Shown here one piece after another: positions 39,795 through 48,552 of a DNA stretch of 50,571 bases. Source of the stretch: CAZAOA01 sp964486765 (lineage in GTDB: Bacteria > Patescibacteriota > UBA1384 > XYA2-FULL-43-10); assembly GCA_964486765.1 (NCBI GenBank), contig CAZAOA010000004.1:1-50571 (forward strand), given 5' to 3'. The first letter of the stretch is position 1. Each line of letters begins with the position of its first letter. The translations under genes and the position numbers were made by a program. The notes below the pieces were generated by a model. It searched no databases and had not been told where the DNA came from. It was given only the letters and a program-made list of their open reading frames with translations.

Positions 39795-40886
39795 TTACTT
39801 GATTCTTGATTTATGATTACTAATACTTTTCAATTTTTTTAAACCGACTATGATAAGCCCCAACAATAATACCAATATGCCAGCGGCATAAAGCTTATTT
39901 GTCGTTGTTGTTCGAAGGGCCACCCAAGCAAATGCTGTAGCGATGAGATACATAGAAATTAATGCAAATTTAGGAGAAAAACCAGCGTCTAAAAATCTGT
40001 GATGTAGATGAGTTTTATCTGGCGTAGTAAAAGGATTTTGACCTCGAAGGACTCTGCCTAAGGTCACAATTATCCCATCTACGATAGGAAAGCCCAAAAC
40101 TAAAAATGCTGTGGCCAATTTACCACCAGAGATAAGGGTTAAGGCCCCAAGTACAAATCCCAAAAACATCGATCCGCTATCTCCCATAAAGATTTTGGCT
40201 GGAGGGAAATTCCAGACTAAAAAACCAACACAAGCACCTGCTAGAATAATCGAAATCAAGGCGACCGATGGTTGGTTAACGGCCAGAGTGATTGAAAGTA
40301 AAAAGATGGAGATGGCTGCTATAGTTGAAAAGCCGGCCGCAAGACCATCTATGCCATCAATAAAATTAATCGCATTCATCAGCCCAACCAGCCAAATTAG
40401 TGTCAAAAGATCAGACCAAAGAGAAAAATAATAGGTGACGCCACCTATAGAAAGTGCAGGAATATAAACTGAATTCAGATTGATAGGGTCACCGAATGGA
40501 TTGATGAGTGTATCAATTCCTAGACCAGAGATAATAACTACCAAAGCGGCTAACAATTGAAAAATGATTTTTTGCCAAGCCTTTAGACCCTTAATATCGT
40601 CAAGCAGCATAGAGAGTGCAATTATCGACGCACCTAGAACCAAACCTATGGATTTTTTAAATATCTCGCCTTCAAAGTATCGATCTTTAAAAATAAATAT
40701 TACTGCAAGCGAGACAATTAAAAATGCGATAAAAATTGCAACTCCACCTATACGTGGAGTTGGTTTTTTATGGATATCCCTCTTTCTCGGTTTTGAGACC
40801 AGCTTGAACCTAAGTCCAATTTTGCGGACAATTCCGGTAAGTAATATTGACAATATTAATGTTGTGACAAAAGCTAGTAGATACAT
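39795..40886 (-). CDS. Polyprenyl-phosphate sugar-1-phosphate transferase (WecA/TagO/MraY family)
   Basis: The 363-residue protein has about ten membrane helices and the family motifs SKPRKRDIHKKPTPRIGG, AINFIDGIDGLAAG (catalytic Asp-rich loop), FLVWNFPPAKIFMGDSGSM and the basic HLHHRFLDAG. The last two loops favour WecA/TagO (a UDP-HexNAc donor) over MraY. It would start a lipid-linked polymer such as a surface glycan, which would suit the GT4/PIG-L pair and galU in this window. Confidence 0.92.
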   Translation of the reverse strand: MYLLAFVTTLILSILLTGIVRKIGLRFKLVSKPRKRDIHKKPTPRIGGVAIFIAFLIVSLAVIFIFKDRYFEGEIFKKSIGLVLGASIIALSMLLDDIKGLKAWQKIIFQLLAALVVIISGLGIDTLINPFGDPINLNSVYIPALSIGGVTYYFSLWSDLLTLIWLVGLMNAINFIDGIDGLAAGFSTIAAISIFLLSITLAVNQPSVALISIILAGACVGFLVWNFPPAKIFMGDSGSMFLGFVLGALTLISGGKLATAFLVLGFPIVDGIIVTLGRVLRGQNPFTTPDKTHLHHRFLDAGFSPKFALISMYLIATAFAWVALRTTTTNKLYAAGILVLLLGLIIVGLKKLKSISNHKSRIK

Positions 40887-40983
40887 GTTTTTTCGTTAAT
40901 CGTTTGCGATGCCCGTAACGTCATACGTCATTCGTTTAACGTAACCGATTCCGATACGGGCTTCGTTACCGTTACCGACTGTC
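40887..40983. other. Repeat-like spacer between ndk and the WecA-like gene
   Basis: The spacer reads gatgcccgtaacgtcatacg, cgtttaacgtaaccgattcc, gatacgggcttcgttaccg-ttaccg and is built of short cgta/gttac units with small inverted arms (cccgta/tacggg). No gene or promoter is evident. Confidence 0.4.
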
Positions 40984-41595
40984 CTACTCATTAAACATCG
41001 CCTTATGATCGGATCTTGCATAATCGTCATATATATCTTCTTGTGAAAACCAGTGAGCAATTTCGTGCTCTGCCTCTTTTGTATTTTCAGATGCGTGCAC
41101 AATGTTCTTAATTGCTCTGCCTTCAAGATTAGCTGAAGCAGGTGAATCCACAGAATAGTCGCCCCTTATAGTTCCGATATCCGCTTTACTTGGCAGTGTT
41201 GTGCCCGCTATCTTTCGAACCATGTCAACAGCGTGAACTCCATCAATAATCATAGCTACAACCGGTGCCTCTGTCATATACTCAACAAGCCATTTTCGAA
41301 CCATCTTACCGGCCTCCATCTGATCATCGGTTCCCATATGATCCTTCGGTTTCAGACCGTACTCTTCAAATACCTTAAAACCTTTTTCACCAAGTCTATT
41401 CACCCACTCATCATCTTGCGGGTAATGGCTGTCGATGTGTTCCAATGTCGGTTTTATCATCTTAAGTGCTATAACCTTTAACCCTCGCTTCTCAAATCGC
41501 CCGATTACCTCGCCGATCAAGCCACGTTGTACTCCATCTGGCTTAATCATTACAAATGTCCTCTCCCATGCTGGACCTTTTTCTTTCTTGCTCAC
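40984..41595 (-). CDS. ndk: Nucleoside diphosphate kinase
   Basis: The 203-residue protein has RTFVMIKPDGVQRGLIGEVI, IDGVHAVDMVRKIAGTT, GTIRGDYSVDS and the active-site His in IKNIVHASENTKEAEHEI. It transfers phosphate between NTPs and NDPs. It is longer than the usual 140-150 residues, with an insert after the Kpn-loop region (LGEKGFKVFEEYGLKPKDHM) and a C-terminal extension, as in some archaeal-type enzymes. It starts with GTG overlapping the M16 peptidase stop (GTGA). Confidence 0.95.
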   Translation of the reverse strand: MSKKEKGPAWERTFVMIKPDGVQRGLIGEVIGRFEKRGLKVIALKMIKPTLEHIDSHYPQDDEWVNRLGEKGFKVFEEYGLKPKDHMGTDDQMEAGKMVRKWLVEYMTEAPVVAMIIDGVHAVDMVRKIAGTTLPSKADIGTIRGDYSVDSPASANLEGRAIKNIVHASENTKEAEHEIAHWFSQEDIYDDYARSDHKAMFNE

Positions 41596-42878
41596 TTTCT
41601 GCCCCTTTTCACATTATTTACAATATTATTAAACTCATCTTCATCAACATTTGGACCAATCGCTGCCATAACTATTTTATCTAAATTAAAGTATTTTTTT
41701 GCCAAATTTATAATGTCATTTTTAGTAACTGCCATTATTTTATCGATATACTCTTTCGGCTCTTCAAACATATCTAAAATAATCTCTTCAGTTGCGTATT
41801 GAAACGCCCATTCGCTCGAATCTTCAAGCTCGATAAAAAGCGATCCTTTTATTATCTCTTTGGCTCTATCTAACTCTTTGTCATCAATATTCTCAATCAA
41901 TTTTAGATGCTCTCCTATAATCGCCTCCGTTGCTTCCTTGGCTTTGTCATTACTAATCCCAGCTTTTGTAGTCAAAAGTCCGGTATTTTTATATGGCAAA
42001 TACGATGTGCTTACATGATACGCCAATCCTCTTTTTTCACGGATTTCAGAAAACATCCGAGAACTCATTGAACCACCCAAAACTTTTGCCAAAACTTTGG
42101 CAATGTAGAACTCCTCTTTATTTTTAGTACTTGGAAATTTGAAACCGATCACGATATTGGTCTGCTCTGTCTCTTTCTTATATGTTTTTATCGATATTAA
42201 CTGGTTGTGTGAAACCGTACCATCTTGCTCTTTTCGAAAGTCACCAAGCTGAAACTTGTTTTCAATCTCTTTTACTAACTTATCAGAAGATGCATCGGTA
42301 ATGTTTCCAGCTACCACCACAACAGCATTTTTATAGTTATAATGTTTCTTTTTATAATTATCAATATCATCTTTTGATATTGACCCAACCGTTGAACTTA
42401 CCCCCTGAACCGACCTTGATATATCTGAACTTGCAAAAGCCGCCTCCTCGAATATATCTTTGACTTTTTCTTGAGGTAAGTCATCGTACATTTTAATCTC
42501 TTCCAGTATGACATTTTTCTCTTTTTTAACTTCTGCTTCAGGTAAAGTTGCATTTGAGACATTGTCAGAAAGAAAATCGATCGCGTCGAAAAGGTGATCG
42601 GATGAAGCTTTAACATAATAACCTGTGTATTCTTTTGAGGTAAAGGCGTTATGTTCGGCTCCGATAGAATCAATAAATTCTGCAACTTCTTTTGCAGTTT
42701 TTCTACTTTTCGCCCCTTTATAGATCATATGCTCAAGAAAATGAGAGATACCAGAGTTTTTCTCATTTTCATGAACCGATCCGACACCAAATAAAATCAT
42801 CGCTGTTATCGTTTTTGTCGATTCAAGCGGTATCGTGATTATCCTTAGTCCTGATTTTGTAGTAATCTTTTTGTGCAT
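41592..42878 (-). CDS. M16 family zinc peptidase
   Basis: The 428-residue protein has the inverted zinc motif HFLEH (residues 46-50) with the distal Glu in NVILEEIKMYDD, and the C-terminal M16 repeat (SRMFSEIREKRGLAYHVSTS). The size fits one-gene processing peptidases of the PqqL/YmxG type. The substrate is unknown. It is translationally coupled to ndk. Confidence 0.94.
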   Translation of the reverse strand: MHKKITTKSGLRIITIPLESTKTITAMILFGVGSVHENEKNSGISHFLEHMIYKGAKSRKTAKEVAEFIDSIGAEHNAFTSKEYTGYYVKASSDHLFDAIDFLSDNVSNATLPEAEVKKEKNVILEEIKMYDDLPQEKVKDIFEEAAFASSDISRSVQGVSSTVGSISKDDIDNYKKKHYNYKNAVVVVAGNITDASSDKLVKEIENKFQLGDFRKEQDGTVSHNQLISIKTYKKETEQTNIVIGFKFPSTKNKEEFYIAKVLAKVLGGSMSSRMFSEIREKRGLAYHVSTSYLPYKNTGLLTTKAGISNDKAKEATEAIIGEHLKLIENIDDKELDRAKEIIKGSLFIELEDSSEWAFQYATEEIILDMFEEPKEYIDKIMAVTKNDIINLAKKYFNLDKIVMAAIGPNVDEDEFNNIVNNVKRGRK

Positions 42879-43023
42879 TTCCTACTGATTCTAACACAAT
42901 CTTGTTGTATTTTAAAGGTAATTTTGATAGTATTTGTTTAAGACAGCTTGAAGTTGTTATTGTTTTAGTTGTGGAGAGATGTCCCTGCTTCAACAAAATT
43001 ATAGAATCATTTGATATCAACAT

Positions 43024-43113
43024 GGAGAGATGGCAGAGTGGTTGAATGCGGCGGTCTTGAAAACCGTTAGACGTGCAAGCGTCTCGTGGGTTCGAATCCC
43101 ACTCTCTCCGCCA
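43024..43113 (+). tRNA. tRNA-Ser (anticodon TGA)
   Basis: Acceptor GGAGAGA/TCTCTCC, long variable arm, anticodon stem GCGGT/ACCGT with loop CTTGAAA, T-arm with GGTTCGAATCC, and encoded CCA. Class II structure with TGA anticodon. Confidence 0.96.
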
Positions 43114-43179
43114 TGTAATATATTAAAGTATTGTTTTGTGGCAGGGTCAGGAGAACATCGAAATCATTATTGAAGTTGT

Positions 43180-43272
43180 GGAGAGATGGCTGAGTGGCTT
43201 AAAGCAACGGATTGCTAATCCGTCGGTGGCATAAAAACCGCCTCGTGGGTTCGAATCCCACTCTCTCCGCCA
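43180..43272 (+). tRNA. tRNA-Ser (anticodon GCT)
   Basis: It shares acceptor and T-arm with the previous tRNA-Ser. Anticodon stem ACGGA/TCCGT with loop TTGCTAA, long variable arm, and encoded CCA. Confidence 0.96.
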
Positions 43273-43392
43273 GTTGGAAAATTCAAAACATGTGTATGTT
43301 TATAGCTTTAACCAATAAACACGGTCGCAACATTGCATATCCAGAAACGTTGTACAAAATGAATCTCGGCCTAAAAACAATGAGAACAATCA

Positions 43393-44217
43393 ATGGCAAA
43401 TATATTAACAAACAAATTCTATGATCAAATGGCTATCGATTTTTTAAATAGAAACACCACTTTTTCAACTAACAAAGAAAGGGAATTCCAAATAGACTTA
43501 ACCGATCATAAGGAATATTTTGCTGAAAAAGAAGACAAAAATAAAATCGAGGATATGAAAATAAATATTCCATTAAAGAATAAAATACGTCATCCCGGTC
43601 AATGCGATGTATTAACAACCTATTTTGAAATTAATGACAAACGGATAAATAGAATTTCTAAAAAAATCGAAAACAAAATGAACCATGTTTTACCGAGTAA
43701 TTTCGACATATATTTTCCTGAATATTCTACATATCATATTTCATTAGTTATGATACACGATTTAAGACCCGTCGATATGAATAATTCTGAAATGCTATTA
43801 CATAGAAAATCAGAGAAGGAAATTCAAAAAATTAACGACCTATTATCAGAAGTTAATATCAAGCCTTTCACAATTAATTTATATGGACTTCGAATCGGAT
43901 CCGATGGTTGCGGCTTGTTTACATTTTCAGATGACGGTAATGTAGAAAAATTACGAAGTGTAATAGGTGATAAAATATCACCTTATTTACAAGGAGAATA
44001 TTTAAAATACAAAAAGCCATTCATCCACACAACGATTTTTAGAATATTAGACCAAGTTGATGGTGGGACTTATGAAAAGATTAAAGATATTCAAAGAGAA
44101 TATTTTTGTGTACTTAATAGTGATATATCTCTAAAAATAAAAAAATTCGAATTTTCAAGAGAGACTTCTTGGCAACATACTAAAATTCAAAAATTAAATA
44201 TATATAATTTTAAGTAA
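43393..44217 (+). CDS. 2H-phosphoesterase-like protein
   Basis: The 274-residue protein contains two H-x-T/S motifs, STYHISLVMI (about residues 117-126) and KPFIHTTIFRI (about 209-219), spaced as in the 2H phosphoesterase superfamily (LigT, CPDase, AKAP18-like). Such enzymes cleave or form 2',5' or cyclic phosphodiester bonds in RNA or nucleotides. The N-terminal 100 residues are not recognised. The gene is even more AT-rich than its surroundings and lies right after the tRNA-Ser pair, a common landing place for acquired DNA. Whether it acts on tRNA is unknown. Confidence 0.65.
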   Translation: MANILTNKFYDQMAIDFLNRNTTFSTNKEREFQIDLTDHKEYFAEKEDKNKIEDMKINIPLKNKIRHPGQCDVLTTYFEINDKRINRISKKIENKMNHVLPSNFDIYFPEYSTYHISLVMIHDLRPVDMNNSEMLLHRKSEKEIQKINDLLSEVNIKPFTINLYGLRIGSDGCGLFTFSDDGNVEKLRSVIGDKISPYLQGEYLKYKKPFIHTTIFRILDQVDGGTYEKIKDIQREYFCVLNSDISLKIKKFEFSRETSWQHTKIQKLNIYNFK

Positions 44218-44350
44218 AAACATCTGGACAAGATACACTTCGTACAACACGGATTATATGCGACTTTCGACTATCGCCTTTCTTGGGCTTCGCCACATTT
44301 TGCCTTTGGCAAAACGTCAAATAATCCGAAACGTAATACGCAATTCAAAA
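44218..44350. repeat. Inverted-repeat element before the truncated methyltransferase
   Basis: CGGATTAT and ATAATCCG (about 44250 and 44323) flank a stretch with a TTTTGCC-ttt-GGCAAAA hairpin (about 44293-44309) and ggcttcgcc. It supplies the apparent start of the next frame. Confidence 0.5.
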
Positions 44351-44758
44351 AATATTTTTCTATCCTACATGCAAAAAACGGAATTCAAAAATAATTATTT
44401 TGATGTAGTGGTTGGTCGATTTTCTTTGCACTATCTTGCTAAATTTGATTTAGCATACATAGAAATTTTAAGAATCTTAAAAAGAGGCGGCTGTTTAATT
44501 TTCGTGGCTCATCATCCATTCAAGGATTTAATGATGCAAAAGGTTAAAGAATATGGTAAAAAAGAAGTCATTAGGTTAGACTTGTATTGCAATAAAGTTC
44601 CAATATATTTTCCTACCCACACATTGCAAGATTACTTCTCAAAATCGTTTTTCAAATATTTTTGTATTGATAATTTTCAAGAAGAGCAAAGCCCAGAAGA
44701 GTACCTTGATGAATTTAGATTACCAGGATTTATTGGTGTCAAAACAATAAAAAAGTGA
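44258..44758 (+). pseudogene. 5'-truncated SAM-dependent methyltransferase (type 11)
   Basis: Residues from about 30 on (KNNYFDVVVGRFSLHYLAKF, ILRILKRGGCLIFVAHHP) are the second half of a class I methyltransferase: motif IV D-V-V, the post-IV helix and motif VI GG-L-I. Motif I (G-x-G-x-G) is absent. The upstream 30 residues come from a repeat element (44218-44350), so the SAM-binding half has been lost or replaced. It is unlikely to be active. Confidence 0.7.
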
Positions 44759-45018
44759 TGTGGTGCGCCAATGAAATTGGCACAGCCTAAAATTCCGCCG
44801 AGAAAAAGAATCGTCCCCTCTCGGGCGTGGCAGATGGGGTTTTACACAAAGAAAGTTTGAACATTGTCCAAAAAACTCCGCCATTTTGCAAGCTCTCTTC
44901 GAGTCTGAGCCTGAGTGCTATTCCCTCAGAGTTGAAAACATGGTCTTCGACCAGAGCTCAAAGAATGTTGTGAGTAAATGCAATGTATCGATCGACAATT
45001 ATTACAAAAGGAGGAATC

Positions 45019-45519
45019 GTGGCTGATGTAAAAAAAACAAATACTGCAAATGCCCCCGACAATACCCCGGTATTTTCGTGGGAAGCAAGAGAATTTGCTG
45101 ATTATAAAAAGAACGGTTCTTGGTTTGCAATTGTTATAGCTGTTGCTATAGCATTGGCTGCGTATTTCATTTGGCAGAAGAATTGGACTGCGACTGGTGT
45201 AGTTGTCGCCGCTAGCTTTGCCCTGATCGCTCAGTCACGAGTTAAACCAAAAAAAGTCAAATGTGAAGTTTTTAGAAGCGGTGTAGTCGTCGATGAAAAG
45301 GCACATCCCTATGAGACTTTAAAAAGTTTTTGGGTTCTAGGTGGGGATCATCCCACAGTCAGACTTGAGCAAACTTCACGTTTCAGAGCTCCAATCAACA
45401 TGCCAATTGCTGATGAAGACCCTGAGCAGGTCAGACTTTATCTTGCGAAGTTTCTGCCTGAAAATGAAGATCAGGGGGAAGATTTTACAGATACAATTTC
45501 ACGTTGGCTACGTTTCTAA
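45019..45519 (+). CDS. Conserved-type membrane protein of unknown function
   Basis: The 166-residue protein starts with GTG at 45019 after AAAGGAGG. The frame extends 12 codons upstream without support. SWEAREFADYKKNGSWFAI leads into two close membrane helices (AIVIAVAIALAAYFIWQ and ATGVVVAASFALIAQ), then a soluble beta-rich domain (KCEVFRSGVVVDEKAHPYET, FWVLGGD) that might be PH-like. I believe similar small proteins are common in CPR genomes, from memory only. Function unknown. Confidence 0.65.
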   Translation: MADVKKTNTANAPDNTPVFSWEAREFADYKKNGSWFAIVIAVAIALAAYFIWQKNWTATGVVVAASFALIAQSRVKPKKVKCEVFRSGVVVDEKAHPYETLKSFWVLGGDHPTVRLEQTSRFRAPINMPIADEDPEQVRLYLAKFLPENEDQGEDFTDTISRWLRF

Positions 45520-45587
45520 TTATAAACCTAAACTTGCGAATCTGCCCTCGTAGCTCCAGTCATAGGCTGGCAGGCACTGAATATCAC

Positions 45588-45664
45588 GTCCTCGTAGCTC
45601 AGTTGGATAGAGCGTTGGCTTGCGGAGCCAAAGGTCAGAGGTTCAAATCCTCTCGGGGATACCA
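45588..45664 (+). tRNA. tRNA-Arg (anticodon GCG)
   Basis: Acceptor GTCCTCG/CGGGGAT, D-arm GCTCAGTTGGATAGAGC, anticodon stem TTGGC/GCCAA with loop TTGCGGA, T-arm AGAGGTTCAAATCCTCT, and encoded CCA. The anticodon reads GCG rather than the near-universal bacterial ACG. A partial tRNA-like fragment (ctcgtagctc) precedes it at 45548-45557. Confidence 0.93.
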
Positions 45665-45688
45665 TTTCTAATTAATTAGCATTCGATA

Positions 45689-46903
45689 ATGATAAAGATT
45701 GAATTAAATACAATCCGAAAAGCTCAAAAAACTCTAAATAAAGTTCTAAGACCCACAAAACTGATCTTCTCTGATTATCTCTCCGAGATGACAAATGGCA
45801 GTGTTTTTCTTAAACCCGAAAATCTTCAAATAACGGGTTCCTATAAGATTCGAGGTGCTTATGTAAAAATCGCCAGGCTTTCATCAAATGAGAAGAAAAA
45901 AGGGTTGGTGGCTTCTTCTGCTGGCAATCATGCCCAAGGCGTCGCATACGCCGCAAAAGAGACCGGTGTCCCAAGTACTATTGTGATGCCGACAACAACA
46001 CCCCTGATTAAAGTGGACTCCACAAAAAAACTTGGCGCAAAAGTTGTACTATTTGGTGACTGTTATGATGATGCATACAAGAAGGCACGAGAAATCGAAG
46101 AAAAAGAAGGATTAGTTTTCATCCATCCCTTCGACGATCTCGACATTATCGCTGGTCAGGGAACAATTGGACTTGAAATCCTCGAAGAACTCCCAAATGT
46201 CGACTACGTCCTCATACCAATCGGTGGTGGAGGGCTCGCATCTGGAGTTGCAACCGCTATAAAGTTGTCTGGTTCAAATGCGAAAATAATTGGGATCGAA
46301 CCATGTGGCGCAAACGCGATGGAAAAATCATTGAAATCAAAAAAGCTCTGTAAGCTGAATAGAGTGGATACTATCGCAGACGGCGTTGCAGTTAAAAAAC
46401 CTGGAGACCTAACTTATGAAATTGTATCCAAAATGGTAGATCAAGTTATAACTGTCTCTGATACTGAAATAATGGAAGCATTTCTGGTACTTTTGGAGAA
46501 ACAAAAACTAATTGCTGAACCAGCTGGATCTATAAGCGTTGCTTCACTTTTTGGCAAACTACAATCTTTAAAAAATAAAAATGTCGTCTGCCTTATAACC
46601 GGCGGTAATATTGACGTTCTCACAATCTCGGCCCTAGTCTCTAGGGGCCTAAAGAAACTCGGAAGAGTCTTTGAATTTTACATTGATCTGACAGACAAAC
46701 CAGGAGAACTTTTAAAGATTGCTGAAATCCTTGCCAAATTAAAAGCAAATGTGATCAAAATCAACCACGACCAATTCAACAGCATTGAGCGAATCAACAA
46801 TGTGAGAATCACTTTCACTGTCGAGACAAATGGTCACGATCATATAAAAATAATTAGAAAATTTCTTAGAGCAAAGGGATACATTGTCAAATCGAAAAAC
46901 TAA
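45689..46903 (+). CDS. ilvA: Threonine ammonia-lyase with C-terminal ACT domain
   Basis: The 404-residue PLP enzyme has Lys53 in GSYKIRGAYVKI, SAGNHAQGVAYAAK, the phosphate loop IGGGGLASGVATAI and the end of the catalytic domain near CLITGGNIDV. A C-terminal ACT domain (FYIDLTDKPGELLKIAEI) follows. The layout is the short, single-ACT form. It converts threonine to 2-oxobutanoate and ammonia, releasing reactive enamine intermediates, which fits the ridA gene overlapping its 3' end. No branched-chain pathway is visible, so it may serve catabolism. Confidence 0.95.
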   Translation: MIKIELNTIRKAQKTLNKVLRPTKLIFSDYLSEMTNGSVFLKPENLQITGSYKIRGAYVKIARLSSNEKKKGLVASSAGNHAQGVAYAAKETGVPSTIVMPTTTPLIKVDSTKKLGAKVVLFGDCYDDAYKKAREIEEKEGLVFIHPFDDLDIIAGQGTIGLEILEELPNVDYVLIPIGGGGLASGVATAIKLSGSNAKIIGIEPCGANAMEKSLKSKKLCKLNRVDTIADGVAVKKPGDLTYEIVSKMVDQVITVSDTEIMEAFLVLLEKQKLIAEPAGSISVASLFGKLQSLKNKNVVCLITGGNIDVLTISALVSRGLKKLGRVFEFYIDLTDKPGELLKIAEILAKLKANVIKINHDQFNSIERINNVRITFTVETNGHDHIKIIRKFLRAKGYIVKSKN

Positions 46904-47231
46904 TCAGGGGTCTATTCCTAAAGCGATTGGGCCATACTCGCAATCAGTTGCGTTTGAAAACCTTGTTTTTACATCTAGACAAATCGCCCTTGACCCTATA
47001 AGTATGAATTTAGTTAGTAGAGACATAGAAAGTCAAACCGAACAAGTTATTCAAAACTTGAAAAATGTTCTAAAAACTACAGTCTTTTTAACAAACATGA
47101 ATGATTTTGATTCAATGAATAAGGTATATGCAACTCACTTCTCTCATAAACCAGCTCGCTCTACGATAGAAGTTTCTCGTCTTCCCAGGGGAGCACTGAT
47201 AGAAATCGAGTATACAACTTGTACAAAATAA
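46884..47231 (+). CDS. ridA: RidA family enamine/imine deaminase
   Basis: The 115-residue protein has KAIGPYSQSVAFENLVFTSR, QIALDP, the helix QTEQVIQNLKNVL, and PARSTIEVSRLPRGALIEIE, which carries the catalytic Arg and Glu of RidA. It hydrolyses enamine/imine intermediates made by PLP enzymes such as the threonine ammonia-lyase it overlaps by 20 bases. The TTG at 46884 is the only sensible start in frame. The usual Gly of SGQI is Arg here (SRQI), which is unusual. Confidence 0.93.
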   Translation: MSNRKTNQGSIPKAIGPYSQSVAFENLVFTSRQIALDPISMNLVSRDIESQTEQVIQNLKNVLKTTVFLTNMNDFDSMNKVYATHFSHKPARSTIEVSRLPRGALIEIEYTTCTK

Positions 47232-47523
47232 TAGATCTCTGATAAAATTGTATAGGATATCTTTTTGATATCGGGAGCATTGCGGTAAGCCAAGCGTAGT
47301 GTTTGAATTTGGTTTTTGAGCAAATTCTAGCTATATGTGAATTCACATGTTGTATTTGTGTTTTCTCTGGAGGGGTTAAGAACCTATTTTGTAGTTGTTT
47401 ATTATACCCTACTGTGGTATATACAATATATATTGGGTATATTTAAAAATATCCGATATTTGATAAAAAAGCTATGAATACGAACAAATTGTACTATTTA
47501 TCAAACATACATATCGCCTATTC
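47232..47523. other. Intergenic region between convergent ridA and comF
   Basis: No gene. The region holds hairpin GATATC-tttttt-GATATC type (about 47259-47274), a perfect palindrome ATGTGAATTCACAT (47335-47348), a ggaggggtt-like stretch (about 47370) and AT-rich repeats tataccc/gggtata (about 47403-47440). A small structured RNA is possible but no known class is recognised. Confidence 0.4.
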
Positions 47524-48231
47524 TTATCTCTTTGCTACTACTACTGCCCAGACACTTTTTGCGCCATCTGCTTTCAATACATTTGCGCACTCTTTAAGCG
47601 TAGATCCGGTCGTAGCCACATCATCGACAAGTAAAACATTTTTATCCTTTATCAGTGCTTTGTCCTCGCATCTTATGTTGCCTACAATATTTTTTAACCG
47701 CTTTTCACGGCTTAACCCTATTTGGCGCACAGTATTGGTTACTCTCTCAAGAACTAGACCACCCTTATAACCCAAACGATGTGAGATGTAACGCGCCATC
47801 AATTCGGCGTGATTATAACCACGCTCACCGATACGAGATGTGTGCATCGGTACCGGTACGACAATATAATCTTCAAATGGGATACCGCTTCTGACGATCC
47901 GCTCCACCATCAGTTCCCCTAAAAGATCCGCAAACTCAAAGTATCCGTTGTACTTCAAATAATGGATCATCTCTTTTGTTGGACCTTCGTCAAATCGCGT
48001 TGCAACCAAGATACCCCTAAGTTTGTCATTATTTTCACTACGACAGTTTTTGCAGTGCTTTGACTGCTTTGAAATGCGGCCACAGTAGAAACAAGTGTTG
48101 GTTTTTATTCGATATATACTATTTACACAATCAAAACAAACCTGCTCTCCATGCTTTTTGCACTCGACACAAAACTTTGGATAAAAAGTGTCAAGTATAG
48201 TCTCTTTTATTTTGTTATATAATATCTTCAT
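47524..48231 (-). CDS. comF: ComF family protein (phosphoribosyltransferase-like)
   Basis: The 235-residue protein has an N-terminal zinc-finger region (CVECKKHGEQVCFDC, CFYCGRISKQSKHCKNC), then YIVVPVPMHTSRIGERGYNH, RQIGLSREKRLKNI and the PRTase loop VLLVDDVATTGST. This is the full ComF/ComFC layout. Family members help natural transformation, probably in single-strand DNA handling, so with the type IV pilus genes the window carries two parts of a DNA-uptake system. It appears monocistronic. Confidence 0.95.
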   Translation of the reverse strand: MKILYNKIKETILDTFYPKFCVECKKHGEQVCFDCVNSIYRIKTNTCFYCGRISKQSKHCKNCRSENNDKLRGILVATRFDEGPTKEMIHYLKYNGYFEFADLLGELMVERIVRSGIPFEDYIVVPVPMHTSRIGERGYNHAELMARYISHRLGYKGGLVLERVTNTVRQIGLSREKRLKNIVGNIRCEDKALIKDKNVLLVDDVATTGSTLKECANVLKADGAKSVWAVVVAKR

Positions 48232-48426
48232 CTGTGCCTATATTATATCAGATCCAACGGATATAAGGCTGGATTTGCTTTAAACCCTTCTTTTTTATAT
48301 TGAAATACTTCTTTGTGTTTGTATATGTCAATTCAATATAACATATAGTTCTTTTCAGGATTTGTATAATCTGCGTTTATCAGCGTAAATAATCTGTGTT
48401 AGAAGTATCTTGATATTTATAATGTG
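48232..48426. other. Divergent intergenic region upstream of comF and hsp20
   Basis: AT-rich sequence with no gene. A minus-strand TATAAT (48242-48247) lies close to the comF start, without a clear -35. The repeated tataat/atattt stretch has no further recognisable signal. Confidence 0.4.
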
Positions 48427-48455
48427 TTGACGACATAATTTCATATGTTTATAAT
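48427..48455 (+). promoter_or_regulatory. Promoter of hsp20
   Basis: -35 TTGACG (48427-48432), 17-base spacer, perfect -10 TATAAT (48450-48455). The transcript would have a leader of about 90 bases containing the hairpin GTCCCG-gttttt-CGGGAC (about 48522-48539) just ahead of the ribosome site. Confidence 0.7.
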
Positions 48456-48552
48456 GTTTATAGAGTGCTTAAGGATTCCAATTCAAGTTTGGGTTTTGCG
48501 ATTTGATATTTGGGGTTTTAAGTCCCGGTTTTTCGGGACAGTTGAGGGGCAA

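Noticed and set aside
45545..45580. Second tRNA just upstream of tRNA-Arg
   Set aside because: Only cctcgtagctc matches. No cloverleaf or T-arm can be formed.
47232..47400. Known riboswitch or SRP/6S RNA
   Set aside because: The conserved loops of those RNAs are not present. Only generic hairpins are seen.
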